From contig NC_066578.1 in assembly GCF_024679095.1 (NCBI RefSeq), positions 1-64,000 on the forward strand: 64,000 bases of DNA, read 5' to 3'. The position numbers and the translations under genes were made by a program. Numbering within the stretch: the first letter of the stretch is position 1; every line of letters begins with the position of its first letter. The notes under the pieces are model-generated. The model was given only the letters and a program-made list of their open reading frames with translations. It ran no database searches and had not been told where the DNA came from. The stretch comes from Eriocheir sinensis. Lineage: Eukaryota; Arthropoda; Malacostraca; Decapoda; Varunidae. Below, one piece after another: positions 32,960 through 48,150 of the stretch.

Positions 32960-33389
32960 GAGGGCCCTGCCGTATGATTAACGACTCAGGCGACTCTTCT
33001 TCCGCCTCCGAGGAGATATGATACAGGTGTCCACGTAATGAAAAAGTTCAGAAACGTCGACCACTTGAATTTTTTAAGCTAAAACCTAACTTAGGAACTA
33101 GAAACAACGATCTACATATTCAAGAGAGGCGATGTAGCACAGACATTGGCAGGAGTTTCTTCTCAAACCGAGTCATCCGCCTTTGGAACAATCTTCCCTC
33201 AGAAGTAGTAAATGCGAATACCATCAACTCCTTTAAAAATCGAATCGACCATCATTTCTTTGCAACAGGAGTAAACTGAATACCGAGGTGCTTTCATCTG
33301 CTCTGCGGCACCAAGGGGCTGTAAACCATAGAGCGGCCAGCCTCGTAATGGGCCAGTAGGCTTTCTGTTGCCTGAACTTCCATGTTTCC

Positions 33390-33424
<35 letters not shown>

Positions 33425-33437
33425 CTCCTCCTACACT
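32960..33437 (+). mobile_element. CR1-type LINE, copy 4 (3' end) with (CCT)n tail
   Basis: Reads RLRRDMIQ-like sequence, then after frame changes LKPNLGTRNN, SFFSNRVIRLWNNLPSEVVN and FFATGVN, parallel to copy 2. The UTR ends 'cttccatgtttcctcctcc' and passes into a CCT microsatellite. Confidence 0.8.
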
Positions 33438-33734
33438 ATAATTATAAAGTGTATATAGTGAGAGCCGATAAGAATTGGCAGTCTTTTTGTAATGAGTAAG
33501 AAGAGGAAGAAGAGGAAGATGGGGAGTATAGAAGAAGGAGGATAAGGAGGAGGAGTAGGAGGAGGAGGAGGGAGTGAAGAGAGAAGGTGAAATACATGAG
33601 AAGACAATGGGAGAGATAGGTACAAGAAACAGACAGACGGACAGATAGATAGATAGAAAGACAGATAGACAGAGAGATAGAGAGAAAGTGGCGTTAATTA
33701 TTAGGAATAAGGAGAGAATGAAGTAAGAGGATTT

Positions 33735-34890
33735 TTTTTTTTTTTTTACAGCAAGGGCGACAGCACAAGGGCACAAAAAAAGGAAACAACAATAAAAAAA
33801 AGCCCGCTACTCGCTGCTCCTGTAAAAAATCCTAAGAGGTGGCCGAAAGAGCAGTCAATTACGTGAGAAGAGGTGTCCTGATACCTTCCTCTTGAATGAG
33901 TGTAAGTCGTAGGCAGAAGGAAATACAGATGAAGGAAGCTCGTTCCAGAGATTACCAGCGTGAGGGATGAAAGAGTGAAGATGCTGGTTAACTCGTGCGT
34001 AAGGAATTTGGACAGTAAAGGGATGAGCTTGAGTAGAAAGTCGTGTGCGGCGGGGCCGCATGAGAGGGGGAGGCATGCAGATAGAAAGTTCGGAGGAGCA
34101 ATAAGCGTGAAAATATCGATAGAAGATAGAAAGGGAGGCAACATGGCGGGGGAGTTTGAGAGGTAGAAGACTATCAGTATAAGAAGGAGGAGAGTATGAG
34201 GAGCGAGAGCTGATGAGACAAAGAGCCTTAGACTCCACTCTGTCCAGAAGAGCTGTGTGAGTGGAGCCCCCCCACACGTAAGATGTATACTCCTTACGAG
34301 GGCGGACAAGGCCCCTGTATATGGACAGCAACTGTGCGGGGGAGAAGAACTGGCGGAGACGGTACAGAACGCCCAGCCTCGAGGAAGCTGATTAACAGTT
34401 TCCAGTTAAGATTTTGAGTTAAGGACAGACCGAGGATGTTTAGTGTTGAAGAAGGTGACAGCTGAGTGCTGTCCAAGAATAGGGGATAGGTGTTTGGAAG
34501 ATTGTGTCGAGTTGATAGGTGGAGAAACTGGGTTTTTGAGGCATTGAAGGACACAAGGTTTCCTCTACCCCAATCGGAAATGATAGCAAGGTCTGAGGTT
34601 AAGCTTTCTGCAGACTCCAGTCATGTAATTCCTGTTGAGAGGGTTTTCTGGAGTCATCAGGGTATGAATGGATAGGACAGTTTGTTACAAAAAGAAGATC
34701 ATTGATGAATAATAGGAAGAGAGTGGATGATAGGACAGAGCCCTGTGGAACACCACTGTTAATAGGTTTAGGAGAAGAACAGTGACCGTCTACCAGAGCA
34801 GAGATAGAGCAGCCGGAGAGGAAACTGGAGATAAAGGTACAGAGAGAGGGATAGAATCCGAAAGAGATAAGAGCATATAAAGTGCAGAGA
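33735..34890 (-). mobile_element. LINE family A, copy 5 (RT palm to 3' end)
   Basis: On the minus strand this starts near 34890 with FYPSLCTFISSFLSG, then INSGVPQGSVLSSTLFLLFI. It continues through LGLSLTQNLNWKL, LSIYRGLVRPRKEYTSYVWG, LLPLKLPRHVASLSIFYRYF and HSFIPHAGNLWNELPSS to SGHLFSRN, then the family 3' UTR and a poly-A (T run at 33735-33748). A deletion removes the segment around YADDS and part of the thumb, and several frameshifts are present. It is inactive. Confidence 0.88.
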
Positions 34891-35106
34891 CCACCTTAGA
34901 TACCAGTACCCTTAAGGAGAAGCAGGCAGTGGCAGGGCGGGACTTGCGGCAATGAGCGTGAACTGAATCAGGTCAGGTCTGATGTACCGCAGGCCGGCAC
35001 TGGCTGCCTCTAAAGTCTAAAGGGTGCTGCGAGGGTGACGTTACTGGTAGTGGGGTGACAGGCTCGGACAAGAAGGAATGTATTAGTGTTAGGGGCCTGG
35101 TGATAG
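34891..35106. other. Unassigned sequence between LINE A copy 5 and the minisatellite
   Basis: Single-copy-looking sequence with no recognised content. Confidence 0.35.
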
Positions 35107-36117
35107 TTTGGCAAGGCTCTGCACCGTGAACGTGAAAACCACACCTGAGAACCGGACCCATCACCCTCGTGGCCTTGGGGAAAAGTTGTTGACAAGACTT
35201 TGGTGGAGGTTGTGTTAGCATTGCCATGGGTAGTGTTATGAGCCTGGTGATAGTTTGGCAAGGCTTTGGTGGAGGTTGTGTTAGTATTGCCATGGGTAGT
35301 GTAATGAGCCTGGTGATAGTTTGGCAAGGCTTTGGTGAAGGTTGTGTTAGTATTGCCATGGGTAGTGTTATGAGCCTGGCGATAGTTTGGCAAGGCTTTG
35401 GTAGAGGTTGTGTTACCATTTCCGTGGGTAGTGTTAAGGGCCTGGCGATAGTTTGGCAAGGGTTTGGTGGAGGTTGTGTTAGCATTTCCTTGGATAGAGT
35501 TATGGGCCTGGTGATAATTTGGCAAGGCTTTGGTGGAGGTTGTGTTAGTATTGCCATGGGTAGTGTTATGGGTCTGGTGATAGTTTGGCAAGGCTTTGGT
35601 GGAGGTTGTGTTAGCATTTCCTTGGGTAGTGTTATGGGCCTGGTGATAGTTTGGCAAGGGTTTGGTGGAGGTTGTGTTAGTATTGCCATGGGTAGTGTTA
35701 TGGGCCTGGTGGAAGTTTGACAAGGCTTTGTTGGAGGTTGTGTTAGTATTGCCATGGGTAATGTTATGAGCCTGGTGATAGTTTGACAAGGATTTGGTGG
35801 AGGTTGTGTTAGTATTGCCATGGGTAATGTTATGAGCCTGGTGATAGTTTGACAAGGATTTGGTGGAGGTTGTGTTAGCATTGCCATGGGTAGTGTTATG
35901 GGCCTGGTGATAGTTTGGCAAGGCTTTGGTGGAGGTTGTGTTAGCATTTCCTTGGGTAGTGTTATGGGCCTGGTGATAGTTTGGCAAGGCTTTGGTGGAG
36001 GTTGTGTTAGCATTTCCATGGGTAGTGTTATGGGCCTGGCGATAGTTTGGCAAGGCTCTGCACCGTGAACGTGAAATCCACCCATGAGAACCCGACTAAT
36101 CTCCCTCGTGGCCTTGG
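35107..36117. repeat. 66-bp minisatellite, ~13 units, with matching flanks
   Basis: The unit contains 'ttggcaaggctttggtggag', 'gttgtgttagcatttcc' and 'gtgttatgggcctggtgata'. Both ends carry the same unique flank ('caccgtgaacgtgaaa' to 'cgtggccttggg'), at 35127-35180 and 36060-36117. As 66 is a multiple of three, long frames stay open on both strands (up to 370 codons on the minus strand). These are repeat translations without a recognised domain. Confidence 0.95.
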
Positions 36118-36390
36118 GACATACAGGTTGTGAGAGCCGAAATCGTATTAGAATACTCGTCTAAGTGGCAACCGAGATAGTTTAGGAGCCCTGCGGTGAG
36201 TGACAATGGGACATATTTTTAGAAAAGGTTTTAAATGTTTACTGCCACAGAAGGCTGAGGCGTTGAGTGAGTTTAAGGAGCCACCCCGTGCACGCTGACT
36301 GACCTCCCGCAGACGTTCATGTTATAAGAGGACGTAGCTGAGCGAGGCATCAGACAGGGAAAGTGATGAATACATTGCCAGTAAAATATC
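36118..36390. other. Unassigned sequence
   Basis: No recognised repeat or coding content. Confidence 0.35.
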
Positions 36391-36517
<127 letters not shown>

Positions 36518-36683
36518 CTAGCCCAACCTACGGAAGGGTGTAGACGTGTGGCTGTCTGCTCCGAGCAACACTTCGTCACTGCCAACCCGGCTCTCCACAC
36601 AGCCCTTCAGGCTTAGGTTTAGAGTAATAAAGTTAGGTGTCCACACTCCCCCGGTGTCAGCTTTGCCAGTCATTTCCTTCTCC

Positions 36684-36712
36684 CTTTAGGGACCAGGGTA
36701 CTTGTCCCTGGT
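36684..36712 (+). repeat. Short perfect hairpin at the 5' end of the I-type LINE
   Basis: 'ggaccaggg', then 'tacttgt', then 'ccctggtcc'. It lies just before ORF1 of the following LINE. Function unknown. Confidence 0.6.
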
Positions 36713-37925
36713 CCAGCTATCGGGCCACCCTCCAGTAGGGGTGGAGGAGCACCAGACCGACCTCCTTCACCTGAATGAGCACCACCGCCTGAACGATCAC
36801 CCCCGCCTGAACGACTACTGCCACCCATCACCACTGCTCGTTGACCCACTCCATGCCAAATTCCTAATAATTCACTCAGACGACATCAAACTTTCAACTC
36901 TGAATCGATTTATGATAAAAAAAAATGTTACTGACGGCCAGGCAGGCGCGGTCAGTAACGTAAAGAGGCCTGCCTGTGGAGACCTGCTCGTTGAAACATT
37001 CCTCCCCTCACAAGTACGTGACTTGATGAAGCTTCGGATGTTTCACTGCTACAAGGTTGCTGTCTCGATTCCGGTGAACATGAATTCATGTAAGGGTGTT
37101 GCCACCCATCCCGATTTCATTGTCATGGAAGTGGATGACATCCTTGAGCAGATGATGGATCAAGGCGTAATTGAAGCCCGCCACGTAACTCGCCTTGTCA
37201 GTAAAACGAGGATTAAGACCGCCACCGTTGTTTTCACCTTTGCCGGCTCTGCTCTCCCTCAGAAAGTAGAAGTTGGCTACGAGATGAAAGAATGTAGACC
37301 GCACATCCCCAACCGCCTTCGTTGTTTCAAGTGTCAGTTGTATGGACACCATGGAAGCGCTTGTCGTTCTCCGAAGCTTTTCTGTTCCAGATGAGCTGGA
37401 GAGGGTTGCAAGGTCGAGGAATGCGTATCTCTGACCGAAAAGTGCCGTAACTGTGAGGGTGCTCACTCCACCACCTCGCGGGACTGCCCCGCTTGGAAGG
37501 TGGAGAAAGAGGTCTGCACAGTTAAGGCTACTGATGGCATTTCTTACTTCGATGCAAGGAAGAAGGTGAAGGCTGTGCATGACACGCCAGCACCGACTGT
37601 TTCCTTCGCATCGGTGGTAAATGCCAAGCCAGAGATGCATTCTGTGTCTGTCCAAACTGACCCGACTCCGCCATCTCCACCCCCCTCTACCCCCACACCT
37701 GCTTCTCTCACAGCTAAAACTGCTGCCACCACCACCAACTCAACACCCAACACTAGCTCTGTCTCTACTACCACTGCTGCTGATGCCTACTCCAACTACT
37801 CTAATGCTGTCACCAGTCCTTCTGTCAAGCCGAAGGACGACAAGGGTGATTGCATTAACCTCACCACCCTCCAAAAAACTCGTGCTGCTGTCAACCCTGA
37901 GCCCGCGGGAAAGCGGCGTGGATGA
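36702..37925 (+). pseudogene. LINE ORF1, gag-like nucleic-acid-binding protein with CCHC knuckles
   Basis: ORF1 of a non-LTR retrotransposon that also encodes the ORF2 below. The first 230 codons hold KFLIIHSDDIKLSTLNRFMI, FLPSQVRDLMKLRMFHCYKV and a first zinc knuckle CFKCQLYGHHGSAC (CX2CX4HX4C). An in-frame tga at 37393 interrupts the second knuckle (CSR, stop, AGEGCKVEEC). After it the same frame continues with CRNCEGAHSTTSRDC, a third knuckle, and a Pro/Thr/Ser-rich tail. The arrangement of three Cys/His knuckles near the C-terminus is typical of ORF1 in I- and Jockey-group LINEs, where the protein coats the element RNA. The nonsense codon makes it a pseudogene. Confidence 0.8.
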
Positions 37926-38120
37926 GACACTGCCTCCTCCCGAGGCAGGTCTCCCTCACGCTCCCTCTCCTCGAGCTAGAGGAAGCTCGTGATAAATGAG
38001 CCCATGGAGGACTCCACTGGTAATGACCAGAAGAGGTCCTCTGGCGGCCGATCTCCCGGCGAAGGGAAGCGGCGACGCAAGAAACCTAAGAACACCGGCC
38101 AACCCCGCTCCTCATAAACC

Positions 38121-40727
38121 ATGGCTTTCACGGTACTGCAGTGGAATTCTAGAAGCTTGCGGAATAAAGAACACAATTTAGCACTGTTAATTAACTTACA
38201 CAGGCCGTCCGTTAAAACACTACCACTCGTATAGAAGACACGTAGGTCACGGTGTTGCCGTGTACACCCACAAAACACTGCCACAAACAGAAGTGAGTTT
38301 GAACTCTACTCTGGAAGTTGTCGCGTGCAGAGTAAAATTCAATGACACGTATCTGGCTATTTGTTCTCTATACTGTCCACCTCATGGCCGCATTGATGAT
38401 GGTGCACTCACTTCACTTTTAGACCAACTACCCCGCAATAAATTAATTTTGGGCGATTTTAACGCACATCATCATCAATAGGGATGTCTGAGGTGTGATG
38501 GTCTCGGAGAGCAAGTAGTTGACATCCTGCTCCACACAAACCTCTGTCTTCAAAACAACGGAAGTGCGACTCGTGTAGATGATCGGACAGGCAACGCGTC
38601 CGCCATCGACCTGTCTATAGCCTCCCCGGGTATACACGCTGACTGTACCTGGGGTACTTTCGACGACTCCTTGGGTAGTGACCACCTACATATCTGCATT
38701 TCTTATTCACGCGACATTGTCACACCACCTCCGCCAACTAAATTTATCTTAAGAAGGCAGACTGGGAGTCCTTCTCAAGGATCGTCGATATTGATATATC
38801 CGGAGATGACATAGATGCTAAGGTCGATAGTGTGCAACATTCCATCCTACACGCCGCACAGGCTACCATTCCAACAACTTCCACAATTCACACAAAGCGT
38901 GCAATCCCATGGTGGACACCAGAGTGCCGATAAGCACTCCGAGAACGCAATAAGCGATACAGGATCTTTAGTAAACAGCCCACTAATTCCAACTTCATAG
39001 CATTCAAAGTGGCACGGGCTAAAGCAAGGAGACAAATAAGAATATGTAAACGCAACTCCTGGCGTAACTATGTATCCACAGTGAATCGCTTCACCTCCCC
39101 TCAACCTCAACCTTCTGGTCCACAGTACGCTGCCTCGATAACAAAAGAACATTCAACCCCATCACCACCCTCACCATAAACAATAGCACCATCGACGATC
39201 CTGTGGATCATAGCTAACACCATGGCCAGGAGTTTTTCCAACTTTAGCAGCTCGGCCAACTACGACCCTGCCTTCCAGCACCACAAGCAGGCGGCCGAAC
39301 AAAATAACATAGACTTTGCCACGGAAGACGTAAACTCTGCCTACAACACCGAGTTTACGATGAATGAGCTTCTCCTTGCGCTAAAGACCTGTAAAGGCAC
39401 CAGTCCCGGACCTTCCACGGTCACGTACGGTATGATTCAGTATCTTGGCCAGGACAACCTGACCAAGCTGTTAGCATTGTACAATGAGCTCTGGACGTCT
39501 CGAACGTTTCCAAACTCATGGCACTTTGCGCACGTCATACCGATATTGAAGAGTTCTAGCCGCCTTACGGATCCCAGTTCGTTTCGTCCTATTGCTTTAA
39601 CGGAGTGCTTATGTAAGGTCATGGAATGGTAAATAAAAGGCTACTTTTTTCTTGAAGTCAAAAATAAATGTTAAATGATCAACAGTGTGGCTTTCGAAAA
39701 TATTGAAGCACAATGGATCATCTAATGAATTTGGAGCAATGTATTTCAGAGGCATTACCCAAGAAAGAATTCATGATAGGGGTGCTTCTCGACATCCACA
39801 AAGCCTTTGACATGACATGGCGACACGGAATTCTCATGAAGCTGCACCCTTACGGTTTAAGCCCATGGCGCCGGAGGCGGAGGTCCACCAGCACTTCCGT
39901 GGCCTGCTCGCCAGTTACCAAAACTCCCACCACGTGTACACTGCCGGCTCCAAGACGGATGAATGTGTGGGTGCAAGTGTGTGGTCGAGTGACTGTGCCT
40001 TCAGGTATCGGCTGCCGAACCATACATCTGTCTTCTCCTCAGAACTTTTTGCTACTGATAAAGCCATAGATTATGCAACAAATTCTCACCATAATTGTCA
40101 TTAAATTTTCCGACTCAATGTCAGCCCTCTAGGCCATTGAGTCTTTGCAAACTGACACAAATGAAATACAGGTTTGTATCATCAATAAACTCTACTCATG
40201 TCACAAGTCCATATCACTGCAACATACACGGCAATGAGCAGGCAGACGCCTTGGCTAAATCGGCTGTCGAACTCGAGCGGACCTGGAAAGTCCCTCGTGA
40301 TCTTCAGTAGAGTTTCTCTCTTGGGAAAACATCAATACATCTTCTGTAGCAAAGTCAATGGACCGACCTGGCTCTTAACACCGTCAAACCAACGCTAGGC
40401 GAGTGGAGCACCGCAAATCGTTCCACTCGCCGCGACGAAATAGTCCTAAGTCGGGAGCGCATGAACTGCACCCGGCTCACACACCTGACCCCTTACATCA
40501 ATAGAACATTTCCACCGATATGTCAGACTTGTGATGCCATACTGTCTATCAGTCACCTCATCTTGCACTGCAGTAGATTTACCCGTGAACGCAGTCCACT
40601 GGTAAACTACTGCAGAGCGAGGGATATTCCCATCACCATGGACGCCGTCCTTGGGGATGGGAGTCCCGAGGTGACCGATATATTGATGCTTTTCTTAAGA
40701 GAGACCCGCTTGATCGACGAGATGTGA
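38121..40727 (+). pseudogene. LINE ORF2: endonuclease, partly deleted RT, RNase H (I-type)
   Basis: Reads from MAFTVLQWNSRSLRNKEHNL through an endonuclease (CSLYCPPHGRIDD; LILGDFNAHHHQ; SLGSDHLHICIS) to RT fingers (ALKTCKGTSPGPSTVTYGMI; AHVIPILKSSSRLTDPSSFR) and the first palm block (VLLDIHKAFDMTWRHGILMK). It then jumps near 39870 straight to sequence leading into an RNase H domain (TAGSKTDECVGASVW; SELFATDKAID; HGNEQADALAKSA). The polymerase active-site region and thumb are thus deleted. The end has a Cys/His cluster (ICQTCDAILSISHLILHC) and closes RLIDEM. An RNase H after RT points to the I group rather than CR1 or Jockey. Frames change at least five times. A 470-bp AT run follows directly. 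Confidence 0.82.
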
Positions 40728-40730
40728 CGA

Positions 40731-44364
<3,634 letters not shown>

Positions 44365-44696
44365 TAAGGTGGCAAGAGTCACATGAACGACAATTACGAT
44401 GATATGTGGGCTGGTTATGGAGAAATAAGGTTGGGCTCATGAGGCAGTGGCGTGGGTTGTTTTCATCAATATTTCTTAATCCCATGGAGTTTTTAAAGCT
44501 TCCATGCATATGAATAGCGTTGTTTGAGCGTTGAGCAAGAGTCACATGAACGACAATTACGATGATATGTGGACTGGCTGTGGATAAATAGGGTTGGGCT
44601 CATGAGGCAGTGGTGTGGGTTGTTTTCATCAATATTTCTTAATCCCGTGGAGTTCTCAAAGCTTCCATGCATATGAATAGCGTTGTTTGAGCGTAG
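44365..44696. repeat. Two-copy tandem duplication, ~166 bp unit
   Basis: 'caagagtcacatgaacgaca' begins units at about 44371 and 44538, and both end with 'atatgaatagcgttgtttga' followed by GCGT. They are about 93% identical and lie just upstream of the Harbinger 2 transposase. Confidence 0.92.
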
Positions 44697-44705
44697 CAAA
44701 AGTCA

Positions 44706-44757
44706 CTGGGGCTGGGAAGGGCAGGGTGTTGAAGCTGGGAAGGGCAGGGTGTTGTTC
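44706..44757. repeat. Two units of the 23-bp G-rich minisatellite
   Basis: 'gctgggaagggcagggtgtt' occurs twice here in the same form as in the array at 48.1-49.7 kb, 3.4 kb away on the other side of the same Harbinger locus. Confidence 0.85.
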
Positions 44758-44797
44758 TACTTAATTCTAGTAATGTGGTTATTTCTGTGTTTCACAG

Positions 44798-45128
44798 ATG
44801 GAGAATGTTGCGGTATACGTTTTCAATCGCAGACTGTGCAGGGAAAGGAGATATCGGGACCCACTCGACCCACTACACGTTAGTGATGAGCATCTGTTGC
44901 GGGTGTATAGATTTCCCCGTCAAGAAATCATCAGGCTCTGTGATGAGCTGCGTCCCCACCTGGAAAAAAGAACCAGGAGGGCACATGCACTCCCAACTCA
45001 CACCCAGGTTCTGGCTGCACTAAGGTTTTTTGCAAGTGGCAGCTTCCAAACTGTTGTTGGAGACACTGTTGGAATGGACCAATCAAGTGTTAGTAGGGCC
45101 ATTGACAAAGTAACTCAAGTACTTTGTG

Positions 45129-45161
<33 letters not shown>

Positions 45162-45836
45162 TTGCGGCCTATTTATTGCGCCGGTAGGCTTCTTCAAGGT
45201 GGATCCTGATGGTCGGCCCAAGGCTTCTTTCCGGTGGGTCCTGATGGTCGGCCCATCCCGTTCTGGCGCAGGCGAGTGTTTATAGTGGCGCCATCTTGCA
45301 TTGGCTCATGCTGCCCTCCCAGAGCTCATCTTTGATCCTAGAATCTAGAGTCCGGGTTGATAGGTGGTCTTCTGGACAGCATGTAGGTAGTTTTAAGCCA
45401 CTCGGCGGCGGCTGAAAAATCCCAGCTTGGTGGCACCGGGCGGAGATTGAACTCGCGTCCTCCTGAACACGGAGCCGTTACTCTGACGACTCAGCCACCG
45501 CCTCCCCAAGCCAGTCAAGAGATAAAGATGCCAACCACAGCAATAGATATCAACAGAGCTATGCAGGACTTCAGGCGCACTGGTAACTTTCCAAGAGTGA
45601 TAGGTGCCATTGATCGAACCAACATTCGCATCAAGGCCCCAGAGGAAAATTAAGAGATTATGTCAACCGGAAACAATTCCACTCCCTAAATGTACAGGCT
45701 GTGGGTGACACCAACAACAAGATCATCAGCTACGACGCCAATTACCCAGCGAGCACACATGATTCCTTTATCTAAAGACACTGTGGCCTTAAGCAGCGGT
45801 TCCTTGCTGGTCATTTTGGAGATGCTCTTTTGATAG
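44798..45836 (+). pseudogene. PIF/Harbinger (HARBI1-like) transposase 2, split by a SINE
   Basis: An exon preceded by a good acceptor ('tctgtgtttcacag'). It reads [40 protein letters not shown] and [16 protein letters not shown], the N-terminal helical and HTH-like part. A SINE interrupts at 45131-45508. The frame resumes as EIKMPTTAIDINRAMQDF, then [20 protein letters not shown] with the first catalytic Asp in GAID. After a frameshift it reads [20 protein letters not shown] and [14 protein letters not shown] (second Asp in [11 protein letters not shown]), one stop, then RFLAGHFGDALLIG. GTATGT follows as a donor, where HARBI1 genes continue with DSGYP. The third catalytic residue would lie in a later exon that I could not find. 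The family residue after GAID is usually C-T-H; here it is R-T-N. Confidence 0.85.
45131..45508 (-). mobile_element. tRNA-derived SINE, family S1, copy 2 (full length, with poly-A)
   Basis: On the minus strand the head contains 'ggcggtggctgagtcgtcag' (A box) and 'cgcgagttcaatctccgccc' (B box). It has the same body as 14196-14402 ('gctgggatttttcagccgcc', 'tctagattctaggatcaaag'), then a further 130 bp with two direct repeats of 'tcctgatggtcggcc' (plus strand), and a tail of about 27 A. It splits the Harbinger 2 transposase between its HTH-like and catalytic parts. Confidence 0.88.
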
Positions 45837-46099
45837 GTATGTTTCCTTATATATTCCATGTAATTCTATCAAATTACCTGTGCTTTCGTACCATATGCCT
45901 ACATGTTCAGATTTCTGCCTGCATAGAAGAAACCTAATAATTGTATATTATATCTTGTGATTACATGTTAATGAATGTTAACCTTCCAGACATGTCATAT
46001 TGTTATGATAACAAAACTCTTAGCAGAACTGCATATGACATTAAAATTTTCAACATAGTTTTCATGCATTTCGTAGTGGAAAGACTGTCTCACATAACA

Positions 46100-46690
46100 C
46101 TACATTGTCAATGCCACGGCAGACGAGTTTCCATCTCTCTCCAGACACTCCCTTGCTTTCTCAAAGTTTCAAGGATCTTTCACCCCTCTTCCTAACGTAC
46201 TCTTGCACCCTATCTCCATTTCACTGGAGATTTTCTCTAACAGTCCCTCCCTCTCACTCACATATCATAGACCTGGTCTTCTTACTCTCCTCACTTCGCT
46301 CCATGTGACCAAACCACTATAAAGTCTGTCCCTTCACTTCTTCCCCTCATCCCCATGACCTATTCCAAAACGCTCATACACACTTGCATTACTCATTGCA
46401 GCCATTCTAGGCACACCACAAGCACTTCTCAAAAAACTCCTTTCCACTGCCTGCACTCTAGACCTATTGACTCTCATGTTTCACTAGCATATGTGAGGGT
46501 TAATACTATTACTGTATTTCTCAAATCCCTCTTTACCTCCATGCTCAAACTTCTGCCATTCATGATACGTCCCAAAGACCCCACCACCCTTCTTCCTTGC
46601 AATGCCCTTTCTCTTGTCTCTCCCTCCATACCCCCGTGCTTGCACATAACTAATCCAAGGTATTTACACTCTTCATCATTCAAAATTATT
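46100..46690 (-). mobile_element. LINE RT fragment (C-terminal region)
   Basis: On the minus strand: NDEECKYLGLVMCKHGGMEG, ETRERALQGRRVVGSLGRIM, SLSMEVKRDLRNTVI and LTLTYASET, then in shifted frames RSACGVPRMAAMSNASVYER and RRVRRPG. This is the connecting and C-terminal region of a non-LTR polymerase. The palm and active site are absent, and it is heavily decayed. It lies within the presumed Harbinger 2 interior. Confidence 0.72.
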
Positions 46691-47400
46691 TTGCATTCTT
46701 TTTCACATAAAAATAATCATTCTCTACCTCAATTACCTTATCCCACCCGTGAAACCATATTAAATACACATTTGTACCTTTAGTTACACATATGAGAGAG
46801 TGGTACGAAACAAAACAGGAGCAAATAACATCAATACCAAAGGTCTTTGCTCAATATCACAGCTGAGATGAACGAATAGACCCAACACAGGGTTTGCATG
46901 CAATGTACACAAAACCTACATCAATATTGCACATTAAATAGCTTGTCCTGTTTGAACAGTGTCCAGTAGCAGTGGCACAACCTACAAGTAACTGTGCCAT
47001 GCATAGTTTTGACAATAGTGTGCATGATAAGAAGACTACCACAGCCTATCACAGGAGTTGCAGATATCACATGCAAATGTAACACAATATATTGACTAGG
47101 TGACATGAATGACACATATGTATATCACAGTGATTCCCAATATCACACATACATAATACATAAATATATTCAATGGCTATTTGTGTTTGTGACATGAACG
47201 ACACACATGTATATCACAGTGATTATTCCAAGGCTTTTGACTTCACATTATAAAAATATAACTGTTCTCTAACTTATCCTACCTGTGAAACATAAGTAAA
47301 TCCATATTTGTACCTTTATTAATATCAGTACCAAAGTTCTATACTCCATAACACAAAGTATTGACTAGCTACATGAATGAATGACCTGTACGTTAATCAC
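46691..47400. other. Presumed Harbinger 2 interior; diverged short repeats
   Basis: AT-rich sequence with three diverged copies of 'gacatgaatgacacatatgt' plus 'atatcacagtgatt' (about 47101, 47190 and 47370). No coding content recognised. Confidence 0.45.
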
Positions 47401-47556
47401 AGTGATTCGAAGAGTGTGCTTCAGTCTCACTTGCATTATACACTCGCCAACCAAAGTCATCAGGTTCTGCTTCTGCACCATCCTGGCCACCACCAAAACA
47501 AGTAGAAGGGCCAGGGGGCCCTTCCTCCTTCAAAGCCCCACTGCATTGACAGCTTC

Positions 47557-47709
47557 TTAGACCTCTGCCCAAGCTGCCAATTTGGTGTAATGGGTTGTCA
47601 CCGCAGATAATTTACCGAATACTATACTATAATTGGCGCGGATGGCCGTGACCATTGCCAAGACTTCAGCCTCGGAGAAGTTGGCCTTCCGTGGTTTCTT
47701 CCCCTCCAT
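47557..47709 (-). pseudogene. Harbinger 2 accessory protein, Myb/SANT-like N-terminus
   Basis: From an ATG at 47709 the minus strand reads MEGKKPRKANFSEAEVLAMV, then TAIRANYSIVFGKLSAVTTH and YTKLAAWAEV before an in-frame taa; EAVNAVG follows. KANFSEAEVLAMV..I..N, then AW.EV.EAVN.VG, is the start and middle of the same type of Myb/SANT-like domain as in Harbinger 1, in the same convergent orientation to its transposase. The stop inside AEV-EAV truncates it. A Gly-rich acidic stretch continues in frame to about 47420. Later exons probably lie towards 47.4 kb or below; I could not trace them. Confidence 0.65.
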
Positions 47710-47809
47710 TCCTGAAAGCGGTGTAACATGTAATTAGTCTGCAGTACCTAAACTTTTCCCACAAACATGTTTCCCCTTCTATCATCCTTCTGACTCCTTC
47801 CTAGCTGGG

Positions 47810-47875
47810 ATGGAATTTTTTTGGGCTTAGCTCTGACTACAATAACCACTAGACCACGGAGGCTATAATCACAGT
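47810..47875 (-). mobile_element. SINE fragment, S3-like head
   Basis: The minus strand reads 'agcctccgtggtctagtggt' and 'tattgtagtcagagctaagc', matching the start of the S3 SINE at 26376-26655 and then diverging. Confidence 0.5.
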
Positions 47876-48051
47876 TTCTTGCCACAGCGCTACCAAACAA
47901 AACACTGAGTATATAATCTGTTTTAGGCTTTCTTTCTAACACAATTTGTTCATATTGTAATTAAATTCACGCATAGCACTGTACAGCCTTATTTGATATA
48001 TACATTCTTTCACACAATTTCAAATATTAATTAGCTGACGTACTAGGGGAA

Positions 48052-48150
48052 ATGCTTACCTTTTGTGTCTTCTTGAGGAAGGGTCAAGTGAGGCGCAGAT
48101 GGTCACGTCACGTCCAGGGAGAGGAGTTGGTGGCGGAGCAACAGTTGGAG
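48052..48150 (-). other. Exon-like segment, copy a, flanking the 23-bp minisatellite
   Basis: The minus strand reads TVAPPPTPLPGRDVTICASL and DPSSRRHKR, followed by AAAAG|GTAAGCATT, a good splice donor. It is repeated at 49786-49925. The minisatellite reading frame runs straight into it, so the array could be part of the same exon. Confidence 0.45.

Noticed and set aside
34973..36085. Open frames of 347 and 370 codons on the minus strand
   Set aside because: The 66-bp repeat is a multiple of three without stops, so open frames are expected; no signal or domain.
35107..36117. CRISPR-like regular array
   Set aside because: Units are contiguous and similar throughout, without unique spacers, and the context is eukaryotic.
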